DNA from: SIG440 sp045647905
GTDB lineage: Bacteria > Bacillota > Clostridia > Monoglobales > Monoglobaceae
Direction: 5' to 3'
Length of the DNA: 8,242 nucleotides
NCBI GenBank assembly: GCA_045647905.1
Contig: JAZRMZ010000093.1
Coordinates: 1 to 8,242 of the forward strand
Of the stretch, positions 1 through 5,355 are shown piece by piece; positions within the stretch are counted from its first letter, which is position 1; each line of letters opens with the position of its first letter. The notes beneath the pieces are model-generated. The model was not told the origin of the DNA, did no database searches, and was given only the letters and a program-made list of their open reading frames with translations. The translations under genes were made by a program, and so were the position numbers.

Positions 1-33
1 ATACTTTTTAAATTTTGAAATTGCATTTGCCAT
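1..33 (-). CDS. Probable phage major capsid protein, first 11 codons only
   Basis: An ATG at position 33 opens a frame that runs off the left edge without a stop and encodes MANAISKFKKY. A GGAG Shine-Dalgarno site (40-43) lies six bases before it. The gene follows the scaffold gene by about 60 bases, which is where the major capsid gene sits in phages with a GP20-type scaffold. From memory, capsid proteins of this group often begin with a MANAI-like stretch rich in lysine and tyrosine, so the start fits. The identification rests on position and these 11 residues; another head protein is possible. Confidence 0.55.
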   Translation of the reverse strand, partial: MANAISKFKKY

Positions 34-93
34 AAAAAACTCCATTCTGCCAAAAATCTGGCGTAAATTAATTACATAGTTTTTTGCGGAAAA

Positions 94-654
94 TTATTCC
101 CGGCTCAGTCCCATAATTTCACGGACATCACCCATACTCAAATCAGCGCCAAAACCCGTTGTGGATGCCAGCACCGTGGGAATCCCGTTATCCGACACAA
201 ACAAATTTCCCACATTCGCCGTCAAGGTCTGAAAAATCTCAGCATCAGACTTTGCACGGTTTTCCTCTGTTTCCAGAGCCTCCGCAAACTGTGCAAAAAC
301 TCCGTTTCTGGTAAACTCATTAAGAAATTCCATTCCACCTGATGCATTTTCAAATCTGCTCCGCAATTCTGCGTCACGTGCCGCTTTTTCATCCTCAATC
401 TGCCTGTCATCAATGATTTTTTGCAGCTCTTCAACCTTAATCTTCATTTCTTCTGCCTCACATTGAGCCTCTTTCAAAACAGAAATCTCAGATGTCAAAC
501 TTTCAACATTCGCATTTGCCGATTCAAGCTCTTTCTTCAAATCCTCCGCACCTTTTCTTGCCTTTCCCACGTCTGATGAATTAATATCAAGTATTTTCTT
601 CAACTGTTCATCCGAAATACCCTCAACAATTCCTCTCAATTCTTCTCTTGTCAT
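94..654 (-). CDS. Phage scaffolding protein, minor structural GP20 family
   Basis: A 186-residue protein that resembles the phage GP20 scaffold family, which guides assembly of the capsid shell and is absent from the mature head. Residues 1-25 form a short domain (MTREELRGIVEGISDEQ). Residues about 30-100 are a long charged, heptad-like helix typical of a coiled coil. The tail (about 105-186) is less charged and may bind the capsid. The frame stays open upstream to 729, but the ATG at 654 is preferred: AAAGGGTG at 663-670 is eight bases before it, and family members start with a similar MT-x-EEL segment. It lies between the portal and the probable capsid gene, as expected for a scaffold. The stop is TAA. 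Roughly 300 bases separate it from the portal gene, most of them in two folded elements. Confidence 0.8.
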   Translation of the reverse strand: MTREELRGIVEGISDEQLKKILDINSSDVGKARKGAEDLKKELESANANVESLTSEISVLKEAQCEAEEMKIKVEELQKIIDDRQIEDEKAARDAELRSRFENASGGMEFLNEFTRNGVFAQFAEALETEENRAKSDAEIFQTLTANVGNLFVSDNGIPTVLASTTGFGADLSMGDVREIMGLSRE

Positions 655-768
655 AGCTACAACACCCTTTCCCGAAACCCTCACGGATTTCAAATCTTTA
701 CGGTTTGTTATCGCAGTTTCCCTCTGCAAAGATTCGGTAGTTTATCGTCATTCCGGACAAATTATCAT

Positions 769-859
769 AATAGTAGTCGGTGAAACGCATTTGCGTTTTT
801 TGTTTGCGATATATCGCAAACTCCTTTGAAAACTGTGGTTTTCAAAGACCGACACTATT
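769..859 (+). repeat. Cloverleaf-forming element, copy 1
   Basis: A 91-base non-coding element that can fold almost completely. The closing stem pairs AATAGT (769-774) with ACTATT (854-859) and GTCGGT (776-781) with ACCGAC (848-853), with A775 bulged. Inside are three perfect hairpins: AAACGC/GCGTTT (783-798, loop ATTT), GTTTGCGA/TCGCAAAC (802-821, loop TATA) and CTTTGAAAAC/GTTTTCAAAG (824-847, loop TGTG). Unpaired junction bases number 1, 3, 2 and 0. It may act as folded RNA in the leftward transcript, as a DNA cruciform, or as folded single-stranded DNA. I do not recognise a named family. The first hairpin is followed by a run of T on the plus strand, so weak terminator activity is also possible. 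Confidence 0.75.
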
Positions 860-861
860 GC

Positions 862-950
862 AATCATGCGTGGCTTTCAGACCTTTTGTCTGAAAGGTGC
901 GGAATAATATTCCGCTAAAAACGGCTTTTGCCGTTTCCACGCCAATGATT
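862..950 (-). repeat. Cloverleaf-forming element, copy 2, inverted relative to copy 1
   Basis: An 89-base element two bases from copy 1. Read on the minus strand, AATCAT (950-945) pairs with ATGATT (867-862), and GCGTGG (942-937) with CCACGC (873-868), with TG bulged on the 5' side. Three perfect hairpins follow: AAACGGC/GCCGTTT (936-919, loop AAAA), GCGGAAT/ATTCCGC (915-899, loop ATT) and CTTTCAGAC/GTCTGAAAG (896-874, loop AAAAG). The junctions between hairpins are 3 and 2 bases, with none before the closing stem. This matches copy 1 part for part, with paired base changes in the stems. It begins two bases after the portal stop codon. Its first hairpin on this strand is followed by TTTTT, so a terminator role is an alternative explanation for that hairpin only. 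Confidence 0.75.
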
Positions 951-952
951 AT

Positions 953-2305
953 TTAATTATTTTTTTCACCATCATTTTTCATTTCTTCAATCATCTTTCT
1001 GGCAGTTTCTTCGTCTTCACCAAAATACCATGCTCTGAATTCCCAGGGGGCCATAATTCCGCTGTTAACCAAGACCTGTTTTTCCTCATATTCGGTTTTT
1101 CTGTCAGCCGCAATACTGTCATCAAAATCAAATGAAATTTCATATTTTCCCATGGGAGCCAGATTATAAACCGAACACCATATGTCCATGGCATAAACCA
1201 TATCACAAAGAGCATTTTTAAGTGCTTTCTGATTATCCGATATTGTGGCATAGCTCCTCTGCTTTGATGTTCTGATTTCTTCTGCCGTTCTGTCAGCATA
1301 ATTCACGTCCGAAATTGTACCGTAAGCAAATCCGCAGTTAAATTCAATTCTCCTGAATATGTTGTTCAATCCGTCTGTCAAAGCATCTTCTCTGAGTTCA
1401 GGGGACCATTCCTTGAAAAAGTCCATATCTTCAACATCAAGAACACGGTAAAGTCGCTTGTCAGGCAATTCAGGCTTCCCTTCTCTGTTCCGCTTAAAAG
1501 CCATGGCATTTGCTATAAGTGCCCTCTCTCCGCTTTCAAACTCCCAGAGAAATCTTTCATACTGTTTATTTGCATCTTCAATAAGATTAACAGCATTGGC
1601 AAAAACCGAAACCCCCAAAGGCGAAGACGGGTCAACAGTGTTGGCAATGGCGGGCTTGAAATAACCGAAAAGCGGCTGTTTTACGTTATTCAAAGTCAGC
1701 TTCTCAGCAAGATTCTTCCACTCCTCAACCTCAGCCAAATCAACGGGCGACCCAAGACTGTCCCTGTGATTACTGCAAAATACCCTGTTTGAAATTTCAT
1801 AAACATTTCCACAAAGTGAATGTTGTTCAAGTCTGGTATAAAATCTGCCGTTTTTCTTCTTTGTCTGAAGAAAAATTGCCCCAAGGATTTTCCCGGTTTC
1901 ATCAAAAGCTGTGGGAAAAAATTTATCCGCCTGAATAAAATCAACATATATTTTCCCGTCCGCAACATAAGGCTTCATCACAAGGCCTCCCTTTGCGCAT
2001 CCGTATTCAACAGGAATCCTGATTTTTTCAATAATCCTTTGATAATTACTGTTCAGAAAATCCGCCCTTGGGCTCCCCAAAACAGTTGACTTCATCTCAA
2101 TGGTAACCATTCTTGCCATTTCAAAGGCAATTGCCGCAGGAAGATGCAAACCACCCGATTCCTCATACATCTCTCGCCAAAGCTCAAGTGCTTGACTCAT
2201 TTCCTCCGAAATTGCAACCTCCGTGCCCAAAGCATTCCTGAACGTTGTTTTGTTAAACATTCCTTTCCTCATCCTTTCAAAAAATTCCTTAACACTTTCA
2301 ATCAT
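953..2305 (-). CDS. Phage portal protein (A118/SPP1-like)
   Basis: A 450-residue portal protein. A dodecameric ring of such subunits at one capsid vertex is the channel for DNA entry and exit and the docking site for the terminase and tail connector. The length fits the family. The clearest signature is near residues 335-360, YADRTAEEIRTSKQRSYATI, like the conserved 'TA-x-E' plus 'Y-x-T-I' helix of A118-like portals, followed by a helical C-terminal region (about 405-450). The N-terminus (about 1-75) is helical and charged. The start chosen is ATG 2305, because GGAGGG (2312-2317) lies six bases before it; a TTG one codon upstream is unlikely. The large terminase gene ends 27 bases upstream. 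The stop TAA directly abuts the cloverleaf pair. No truncation is evident. Confidence 0.87.
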   Translation of the reverse strand: MIESVKEFFERMRKGMFNKTTFRNALGTEVAISEEMSQALELWREMYEESGGLHLPAAIAFEMARMVTIEMKSTVLGSPRADFLNSNYQRIIEKIRIPVEYGCAKGGLVMKPYVADGKIYVDFIQADKFFPTAFDETGKILGAIFLQTKKKNGRFYTRLEQHSLCGNVYEISNRVFCSNHRDSLGSPVDLAEVEEWKNLAEKLTLNNVKQPLFGYFKPAIANTVDPSSPLGVSVFANAVNLIEDANKQYERFLWEFESGERALIANAMAFKRNREGKPELPDKRLYRVLDVEDMDFFKEWSPELREDALTDGLNNIFRRIEFNCGFAYGTISDVNYADRTAEEIRTSKQRSYATISDNQKALKNALCDMVYAMDIWCSVYNLAPMGKYEISFDFDDSIAADRKTEYEEKQVLVNSGIMAPWEFRAWYFGEDEETARKMIEEMKNDGEKNN

Positions 2306-2332
2306 CAAAAACCCTCCAAAAATAAATCCACA

Positions 2333-3535
2333 CTACAAAAGCCGATTCTTTGCAACCGTTGCACAAAAATACCGTATATCATCCATGGCATGGTCGAATT
2401 CCTTTATAACCTTATCCTCCTGCGAATCCTCATCCCAGGAATAAGTCCCAAACTCCCTTATGGCATCTCCGCAGGATTTATGTACCAACAGCTTGTTGCT
2501 TTGAAGCAAAGTCCCCGTAATCCTGATTCCGTTAAGAACATTGTTATCAGCCTTTCTGACGCTGAACCTGCCGTGCCTGCGGATAGTTGCAATAAAGCTC
2601 GCCGCAGAAGGGTCAATAACCACACATTTTATGTCATATCCCTCACTGATTGCAACCAACCTTTCATAATACTCCTCATCGGTCAACAGCTTTTTCTGTT
2701 TCTTTCCCGAATAATAACTTTCCCTGAGTCTCACCGCACAGGCATCATCAAGCCGCCATAAACCAATACTGCAAGGGTTAAGTGTTCCGTAGTCAATGGA
2801 TATATAGTATTCCTCCGCACCCACAGCTTTCGGAAGCTCCTCCACAACGTGCAAATCCTTGTCAAACATAGGATAAACCAACCCCTCTGCACTGCACCAC
2901 TCTCCCAAAATAAACCGCCGGTAAAAAACCCCCGTATACTCTTTTTTTAGTTCCTCAACATATTTTGGGTCAAGAAAAGTGTTATCGTCAATCAAAAACT
3001 CCATAAGGAAAAAGTCCAGCTCATCTTTCCTGTCAATATACTTAACCTTAAACCAATGATTTGGATTGTCGGGATTTGTTGTTCCAAACAACTTTGCCCC
3101 CGACTCCGACAAACGCGAAAGAAGCATACTGAAAAAATCTTCGGTAAAAAGCGTCACCTCATCACAATAGGCCCCCTGAAGGGTCATTCCTCTGATTTTG
3201 CTTTCAGCTCCGGCATCGTTAACACCTTCAAGATAAATCTTCCTTCCGTAAAGAACCCCTTCTTTTTTAGAAATAGAATACTTAAAGTTGTTCTGACCCG
3301 CAAGCATCTCCAGCAAATCAAGGCAATTTCTTTTTAACGTCGTCAAAGTCTTCGCCGTCATAAGGTAGCACTTATCTTTTGGCATATTCCGAATCCACAC
3401 ACACCAAAGCACAAGACTAATCCAGGTTTTCCCCGACCTGACGCTGCCGTGCAGAATGTTAATTCGCTTCAAACCGCCCTTTGCAGCTCTCATCAATTCA
3501 TTTTGTTTTTCGGTAAGATTCTTATATCTCCTCAT
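2333..3535 (-). CDS. Phage terminase large subunit (PBSX-type)
   Basis: A 400-residue packaging motor and nuclease that pumps DNA into the prohead through the portal and cuts it into genome lengths. The N-terminal ATPase has a Walker A motif GSVRSGKT (30-37), a Walker B motif ending in CDE with catalytic Glu126 (121-126), and the coupling motif TTNP (152-155). The C-terminal RNase H-like nuclease shows Asp248 (ISIDYG), Asp308 (VVIDPSA) and the final DHAMDDIRY segment with Asp381 and Asp385/386. All key residues are present, so the protein is probably active. The start ATG 3535 follows the stop of the preceding gene by eight bases without a strong Shine-Dalgarno site, which suggests translational coupling. 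The stop is TAG. Confidence 0.95.
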   Translation of the reverse strand: MRRYKNLTEKQNELMRAAKGGLKRINILHGSVRSGKTWISLVLWCVWIRNMPKDKCYLMTAKTLTTLKRNCLDLLEMLAGQNNFKYSISKKEGVLYGRKIYLEGVNDAGAESKIRGMTLQGAYCDEVTLFTEDFFSMLLSRLSESGAKLFGTTNPDNPNHWFKVKYIDRKDELDFFLMEFLIDDNTFLDPKYVEELKKEYTGVFYRRFILGEWCSAEGLVYPMFDKDLHVVEELPKAVGAEEYYISIDYGTLNPCSIGLWRLDDACAVRLRESYYSGKKQKKLLTDEEYYERLVAISEGYDIKCVVIDPSAASFIATIRRHGRFSVRKADNNVLNGIRITGTLLQSNKLLVHKSCGDAIREFGTYSWDEDSQEDKVIKEFDHAMDDIRYFCATVAKNRLL

Positions 3536-3543
3536 ACAAAATC

Positions 3544-3801
3544 TCAGCTCACATCCTCAAAATCATTGAACAAAGTTGCCAGAGTCCCCTCTGCAGCCTT
3601 ATCCTTTTCACCCTGACCGAATTTATCAATAAGAGTGCCAACCACCGAAGACAGTTGATTCAGCGGTGCTCCCGCAAGCCTTTCAGGATTACCTATCTCC
3701 GTTATAATACGGTCAATAAGCACGCACACCTCCTGCTTTTTTGCACGGATATAATCCGAAATAACCGTATCCTCCAAAACCCGCTTATCCGACTCCTCCA
3801 C
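3544..3801 (-). CDS. Candidate terminase small subunit
   Basis: An 85-residue acidic, mostly helical protein in the position of the small terminase, eight bases before the large subunit. Small terminases recognise the packaging site and load the large subunit. The start is GTG 3801, fixed by a strong site GGAGGTG (3810-3816) eight bases upstream. The frame continues upstream for about 20 codons to a TAA but has no ATG there. It is short for the family, and I see no convincing N-terminal helix-turn-helix. The segment PLNQLSSVVGTLIDKF (about 46-61) looks like an oligomerisation or partner-binding helix. The assignment rests mainly on gene order; a separate packaging accessory protein is possible. 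Confidence 0.55.
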   Translation of the reverse strand: MEESDKRVLEDTVISDYIRAKKQEVCVLIDRIITEIGNPERLAGAPLNQLSSVVGTLIDKFGQGEKDKAAEGTLATLFNDFEDVS

Positions 3802-3823
3802 TGTTTCCCCACCTCCGTCATCA

Positions 3824-3914
3824 TAGCCTGACAGAAGATATCCGAACCTGATTTAGCCGAAATGTGCCGAAATTACGCCTTTACAGGCAGGTTAGTATAG
3901 CTTCTGTCATGCTA
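3824..3914. repeat. Long imperfect inverted repeat in the terminase leader
   Basis: Two 27-base arms (3824-3850 and 3888-3914) are inverted copies with 23 of 27 positions pairing. The core TGACAGAAG/CTTCTGTCA is perfect. The 37-base loop holds a direct repeat, GCCGAAAT at 3856-3863 and 3866-3873, and a small nested hairpin GCCT/AGGC. The element lies between the late-regulator gene and the small terminase gene, entirely within the predicted 5' leader of the terminase transcript and eight bases upstream of its Shine-Dalgarno site. It may be a leader RNA hairpin, a regulator-binding region, or the phage packaging (cos or pac) site, which is often next to the small terminase gene. Confidence 0.75.
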
Positions 3915-3927
3915 AACTTATATCTTA

Positions 3928-3960
3928 ATTATACCAAACAAAAAAGTACAAAACGGACAA
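3928..3960 (-). promoter_or_regulatory. Candidate late promoter with phased TTGT repeats
   Basis: On the minus strand a perfect TATAAT (3928-3933) is preceded by TGG, giving an extended -10. No sequence like TTGACA stands at 16-18 bases. Instead TTGT occurs three times upstream (3957-3960, 3948-3951, 3938-3941), spaced 9 and 10 bases, about one helical turn. A good -10 without a -35 and with phased repeats fits an activator-dependent promoter, and the late-regulator gene ends just upstream. The expected start near 3921 would place the long inverted repeat at the 5' end of the terminase mRNA. Confidence 0.5.
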
Positions 3961-3981
3961 CTTTCACATCAAACTTTTTTC

Positions 3982-4362
3982 TTACTTCTGCATGGGGTGT
4001 GCCTTCAAATATCTTTCGGCAATTTTCCTCACACTCTCCTCCGAGTTATATCCTCCCGTCATATACGCAACTCTTTTCCATGACATACTCTTAACATATC
4101 TGTAATGAAAAATCTGTCTCGTCAGACTGTCATCAATGGAATTAATAAATTCACAAACACGTTCCTTCATTTCAGTACAACGCTTAATTTTCTCAACAAT
4201 AGCACTTTCCTGCTTTCTTATAATTTCAAGAGTCTTTTCATCATTCAAAAAATTATCCCTTGCTCTGATTTTCAGTTCAACCAATTCTTCTGTATCATTC
4301 ATAATCTCCCTGTTGAGATAATACACCTGCATAAGCTCCTTCTTTGTCATACAAAAACTCAT
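3982..4362 (-). CDS. Phage late-gene transcription regulator, sigma region 4-like
   Basis: A 126-residue protein of the kind found just before terminase genes in Gram-positive phages (DUF1492/RinA/ArpU-like), where such proteins switch on the packaging and structural genes. Residues about 1-70 are charged helices. The C-terminal part (73-119) has the family pattern: I-x-x-I-D-D, then R-x-I-F-x-x-R-Y, then S-W-K-R-V-A and a recognition-helix region ending VRKIAERYL, resembling sigma factor region 4. The ATG at 4362 overlaps the previous stop (ATGA), indicating translational coupling, and AAAGGA lies ten bases upstream. A second ATG four codons in is a weaker option. Its likely target is the promoter at 3928-3960. 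The family assignment is by pattern, not by search. Confidence 0.7.
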   Translation of the reverse strand: MSFCMTKKELMQVYYLNREIMNDTEELVELKIRARDNFLNDEKTLEIIRKQESAIVEKIKRCTEMKERVCEFINSIDDSLTRQIFHYRYVKSMSWKRVAYMTGGYNSEESVRKIAERYLKAHPMQK

Positions 4363-4553
4363 ACTTTTTCCGTCCTTTCACAACTTTTACATTCATCACA
4401 GCAAAAAATTCTTCCAAATCTGTCAAACACATACTCATTCTTTTCAAAACAAATAATTTTTCCGCATTCAAAACATTCTTCCATACTCTCCAATTTCAAA
4501 TATCCGAATTTTTCCGTTTTCAAAATATCAGGATTTGTCAAAGCCCTCTCCAC
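4359..4553 (-). CDS. Small cysteine-rich protein, probable zinc ribbon
   Basis: A 64-residue protein of unknown function. It has seven cysteines. C27-x2-C30 and C52-x2-C55 are spaced like the two knuckles of a zinc ribbon, with a beta-rich stretch (EYVFDRFGRIF) between them; C35, C51 and C58 are extra. No catalytic motif is visible. The start is GTG 4553, 15 bases after the Cro-like gene, with AAAGGA about 11 bases upstream. An ATG at 4484 would give a 41-residue version that keeps the whole ribbon, but its ribosome site is too close. Its end overlaps the next gene by four bases. Such small zinc proteins are common in phage early regions and may bind nucleic acid or RNA polymerase, but that is inference. 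Confidence 0.6.
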   Translation of the reverse strand: MERALTNPDILKTEKFGYLKLESMEECFECGKIICFEKNEYVFDRFGRIFCCDECKSCERTEKV

Positions 4554-4568
4554 TCCGCAAAGTTTCCT

Positions 4569-4781
4569 TTAAGAAACTTTTGAACTAAAAAAAATAGACA
4601 TAACCGCCTCCGCCTTTAAAGAAAGACATTCACTCAAAATCTTAATTTCCTCCAAAGTAAACTCAATTTCTCCGTTCAACCTCTTCCTGAAAGCCGATAC
4701 GCTTATACCACAGCTTTCAGCAAGCTCTTTTTGGGTCAACCCCCTTTCTTCAATAATAGTTTTCAGCAATCTTGTTTTCAT
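4569..4781 (-). CDS. Cro-like XRE-family DNA-binding protein
   Basis: A 70-residue protein that is little more than one helix-turn-helix domain: residues 16-37 (TQKELAESCGISVSAFRKRLNG) form the HTH, followed by the usual FTLEEI helix and a short IFFSSKVS tail common in Gram-positive phage regulators. It is the first gene of the leftward phage block and is divergent from the larger repressor at 4947-5297, the standard place for a Cro-type antirepressor. AAAGGGG lies eight bases before the ATG. It is predicted to bind operators in 4782-4946 and shift the switch toward lytic expression. It overlaps no neighbour, and the next gene begins 15 bases after its TAA. Confidence 0.8.
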   Translation of the reverse strand: MKTRLLKTIIEERGLTQKELAESCGISVSAFRKRLNGEIEFTLEEIKILSECLSLKAEAVMSIFFSSKVS

Positions 4782-4814
4782 ATTCGCACCCCTTTCCCAT
4801 TTTTATTCTAACGT

Positions 4815-4843
4815 ATATTACCATTTTTTAACACTTTTGTCAA
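4815..4843 (-). promoter_or_regulatory. Leftward promoter of the phage block
   Basis: On the minus strand a perfect TTGACA (4838-4843) is followed after 17 bases by TAATAT (4815-4820), itself preceded by TGG as in an extended -10. It should drive the Cro-like gene and the genes after it, with transcription starting near 4808. Confidence 0.65.
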
Positions 4844-4903
4844 TACATAACTAACATTTTTTTACTTTTTTGTAAATTAACATTGCATTTATTCATATGT
4901 TAT
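4829..4903. promoter_or_regulatory. Candidate operator cluster of the lysogeny switch
   Basis: The divergent region repeats a TAACAyT-like heptamer: TAACACT (4829-4835), TAACATT (4852-4858), TAACATT (4878-4884) and the inverted ATGTTAT (4897-4903). One copy lies in the spacer of the leftward promoter, one touches the -35 of the rightward promoter, and one is in its spacer. That suits repressor and Cro binding. The region is very AT-rich, so chance matches are likely and the motif is uncertain. Confidence 0.3.
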
Positions 4904-4911
4904 GATATACT
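4883..4911 (+). promoter_or_regulatory. Rightward promoter of the repressor gene
   Basis: TTGCAT (4883-4888), a 17-base spacer and TATACT (4906-4911), with TGA just before the -10 giving an extended -10. It stands about 35 bases upstream of the repressor start codon and diverges from the leftward promoter 40 bases away. Confidence 0.55.
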
Positions 4912-4946
4912 TATTTCACCAAACCAATATTGAAAGGACGATAAAA

Positions 4947-5297
4947 ATGGCTGTTGATATACAAGTCAGAAGAAGAGAACTAAACCTGACACTTGAACAA
5001 ATCGGAAACTATGTGGGAGTCAGTAAAAGCACCGTAAAGAAATGGGAAAGCGGCAACATAAAAAATATGCGCCGCGACAAAATAGTGTTACTCTCACAAA
5101 TCCTCCGTGTTTCTCCCCTTGACATTCTCGACATCAACAATTGCGACTTTTCCCCTTCCGTGGAAATAGAACTATCTTCCGAAACCATAAAAAAAATAGA
5201 AGCCGACATTGGATTTCCACTTCCCGAGTTTTCATTAATACATAAATCCGACAAAACATACATATTCCGTAGGCTTCCTTCAATCCCGCTGAAATAA
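4947..5297 (+). CDS. CI-like phage repressor, XRE family, short form
   Basis: A 116-residue regulator with an N-terminal helix-turn-helix (residues 15-36, TLEQIGNYVGVSKSTVKKWESG) and the following NMRRDKIVLLSQILRVSPLDIL helices typical of clostridial phage repressors. Residues about 68-116 form a short extra domain of unknown type. It lacks the S24 peptidase domain of long CI proteins, so RecA-driven self-cleavage is not expected, and no ImmA-like protease is seen nearby. The start ATG 4947 is chosen because GAAAGGA (4932-4938) is eight bases upstream; an ATG at 4902 lies inside the promoter. It is the only plus-strand gene in the window and converges on galT, its stop only eight bases from the galT terminator. 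It probably keeps the leftward phage block silent. Confidence 0.8.
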   Translation: MAVDIQVRRRELNLTLEQIGNYVGVSKSTVKKWESGNIKNMRRDKIVLLSQILRVSPLDILDINNCDFSPSVEIELSSETIKKIEADIGFPLPEFSLIHKSDKTYIFRRLPSIPLK

Positions 5298-5304
5298 GCC
5301 CCTC

Positions 5305-5341
5305 AAAAAAACAGACTGTCGGGCAATCGCCCAACAGTCTG
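5305..5341 (-). terminator. Intrinsic terminator of the galKT operon
   Basis: On the minus strand a 13-base-pair stem (5329-5341 with 5312-5324, one T-G wobble) with a four-base loop is followed by seven T (5311-5305). It begins 14 bases after the galT stop. In the plus direction the hairpin has no T run, so it should mainly stop leftward transcription and keep galKT transcripts from entering the phage region. Confidence 0.92.
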
Positions 5342-5355
5342 TCAAAAAATAAAAA

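Noticed and set aside
655..729. Extension of the scaffold protein upstream to position 729
   Set aside because: The 25 added residues lack the family pattern, while ATG 654 has a well-spaced Shine-Dalgarno site and a family-like N-terminus.
751..770. Start of a small zinc protein (MICPE) on the minus strand after copy 1
   Set aside because: The frame stops after five codons and has no ribosome site.
769..859. tRNA or tRNA-like gene, because of the cloverleaf shape
   Set aside because: There is no T-loop motif, no CCA-ready acceptor of seven pairs and no anticodon arm pattern. The stems are far longer than in tRNA.
783..936. Reading the hairpins at 783-936 as ordinary transcription terminators
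   Set aside because: Only the AAACG hairpin of each copy is followed by a short T run. The other four have none, and terminators do not explain the two closing stems or the matching layout of the copies.
755..960. AATTAT at 760-765 and 955-960 as a target-site duplication around the cloverleaf pair
   Set aside because: Six AT-only bases in an AT-rich setting, with unequal gaps to the elements, are expected by chance.
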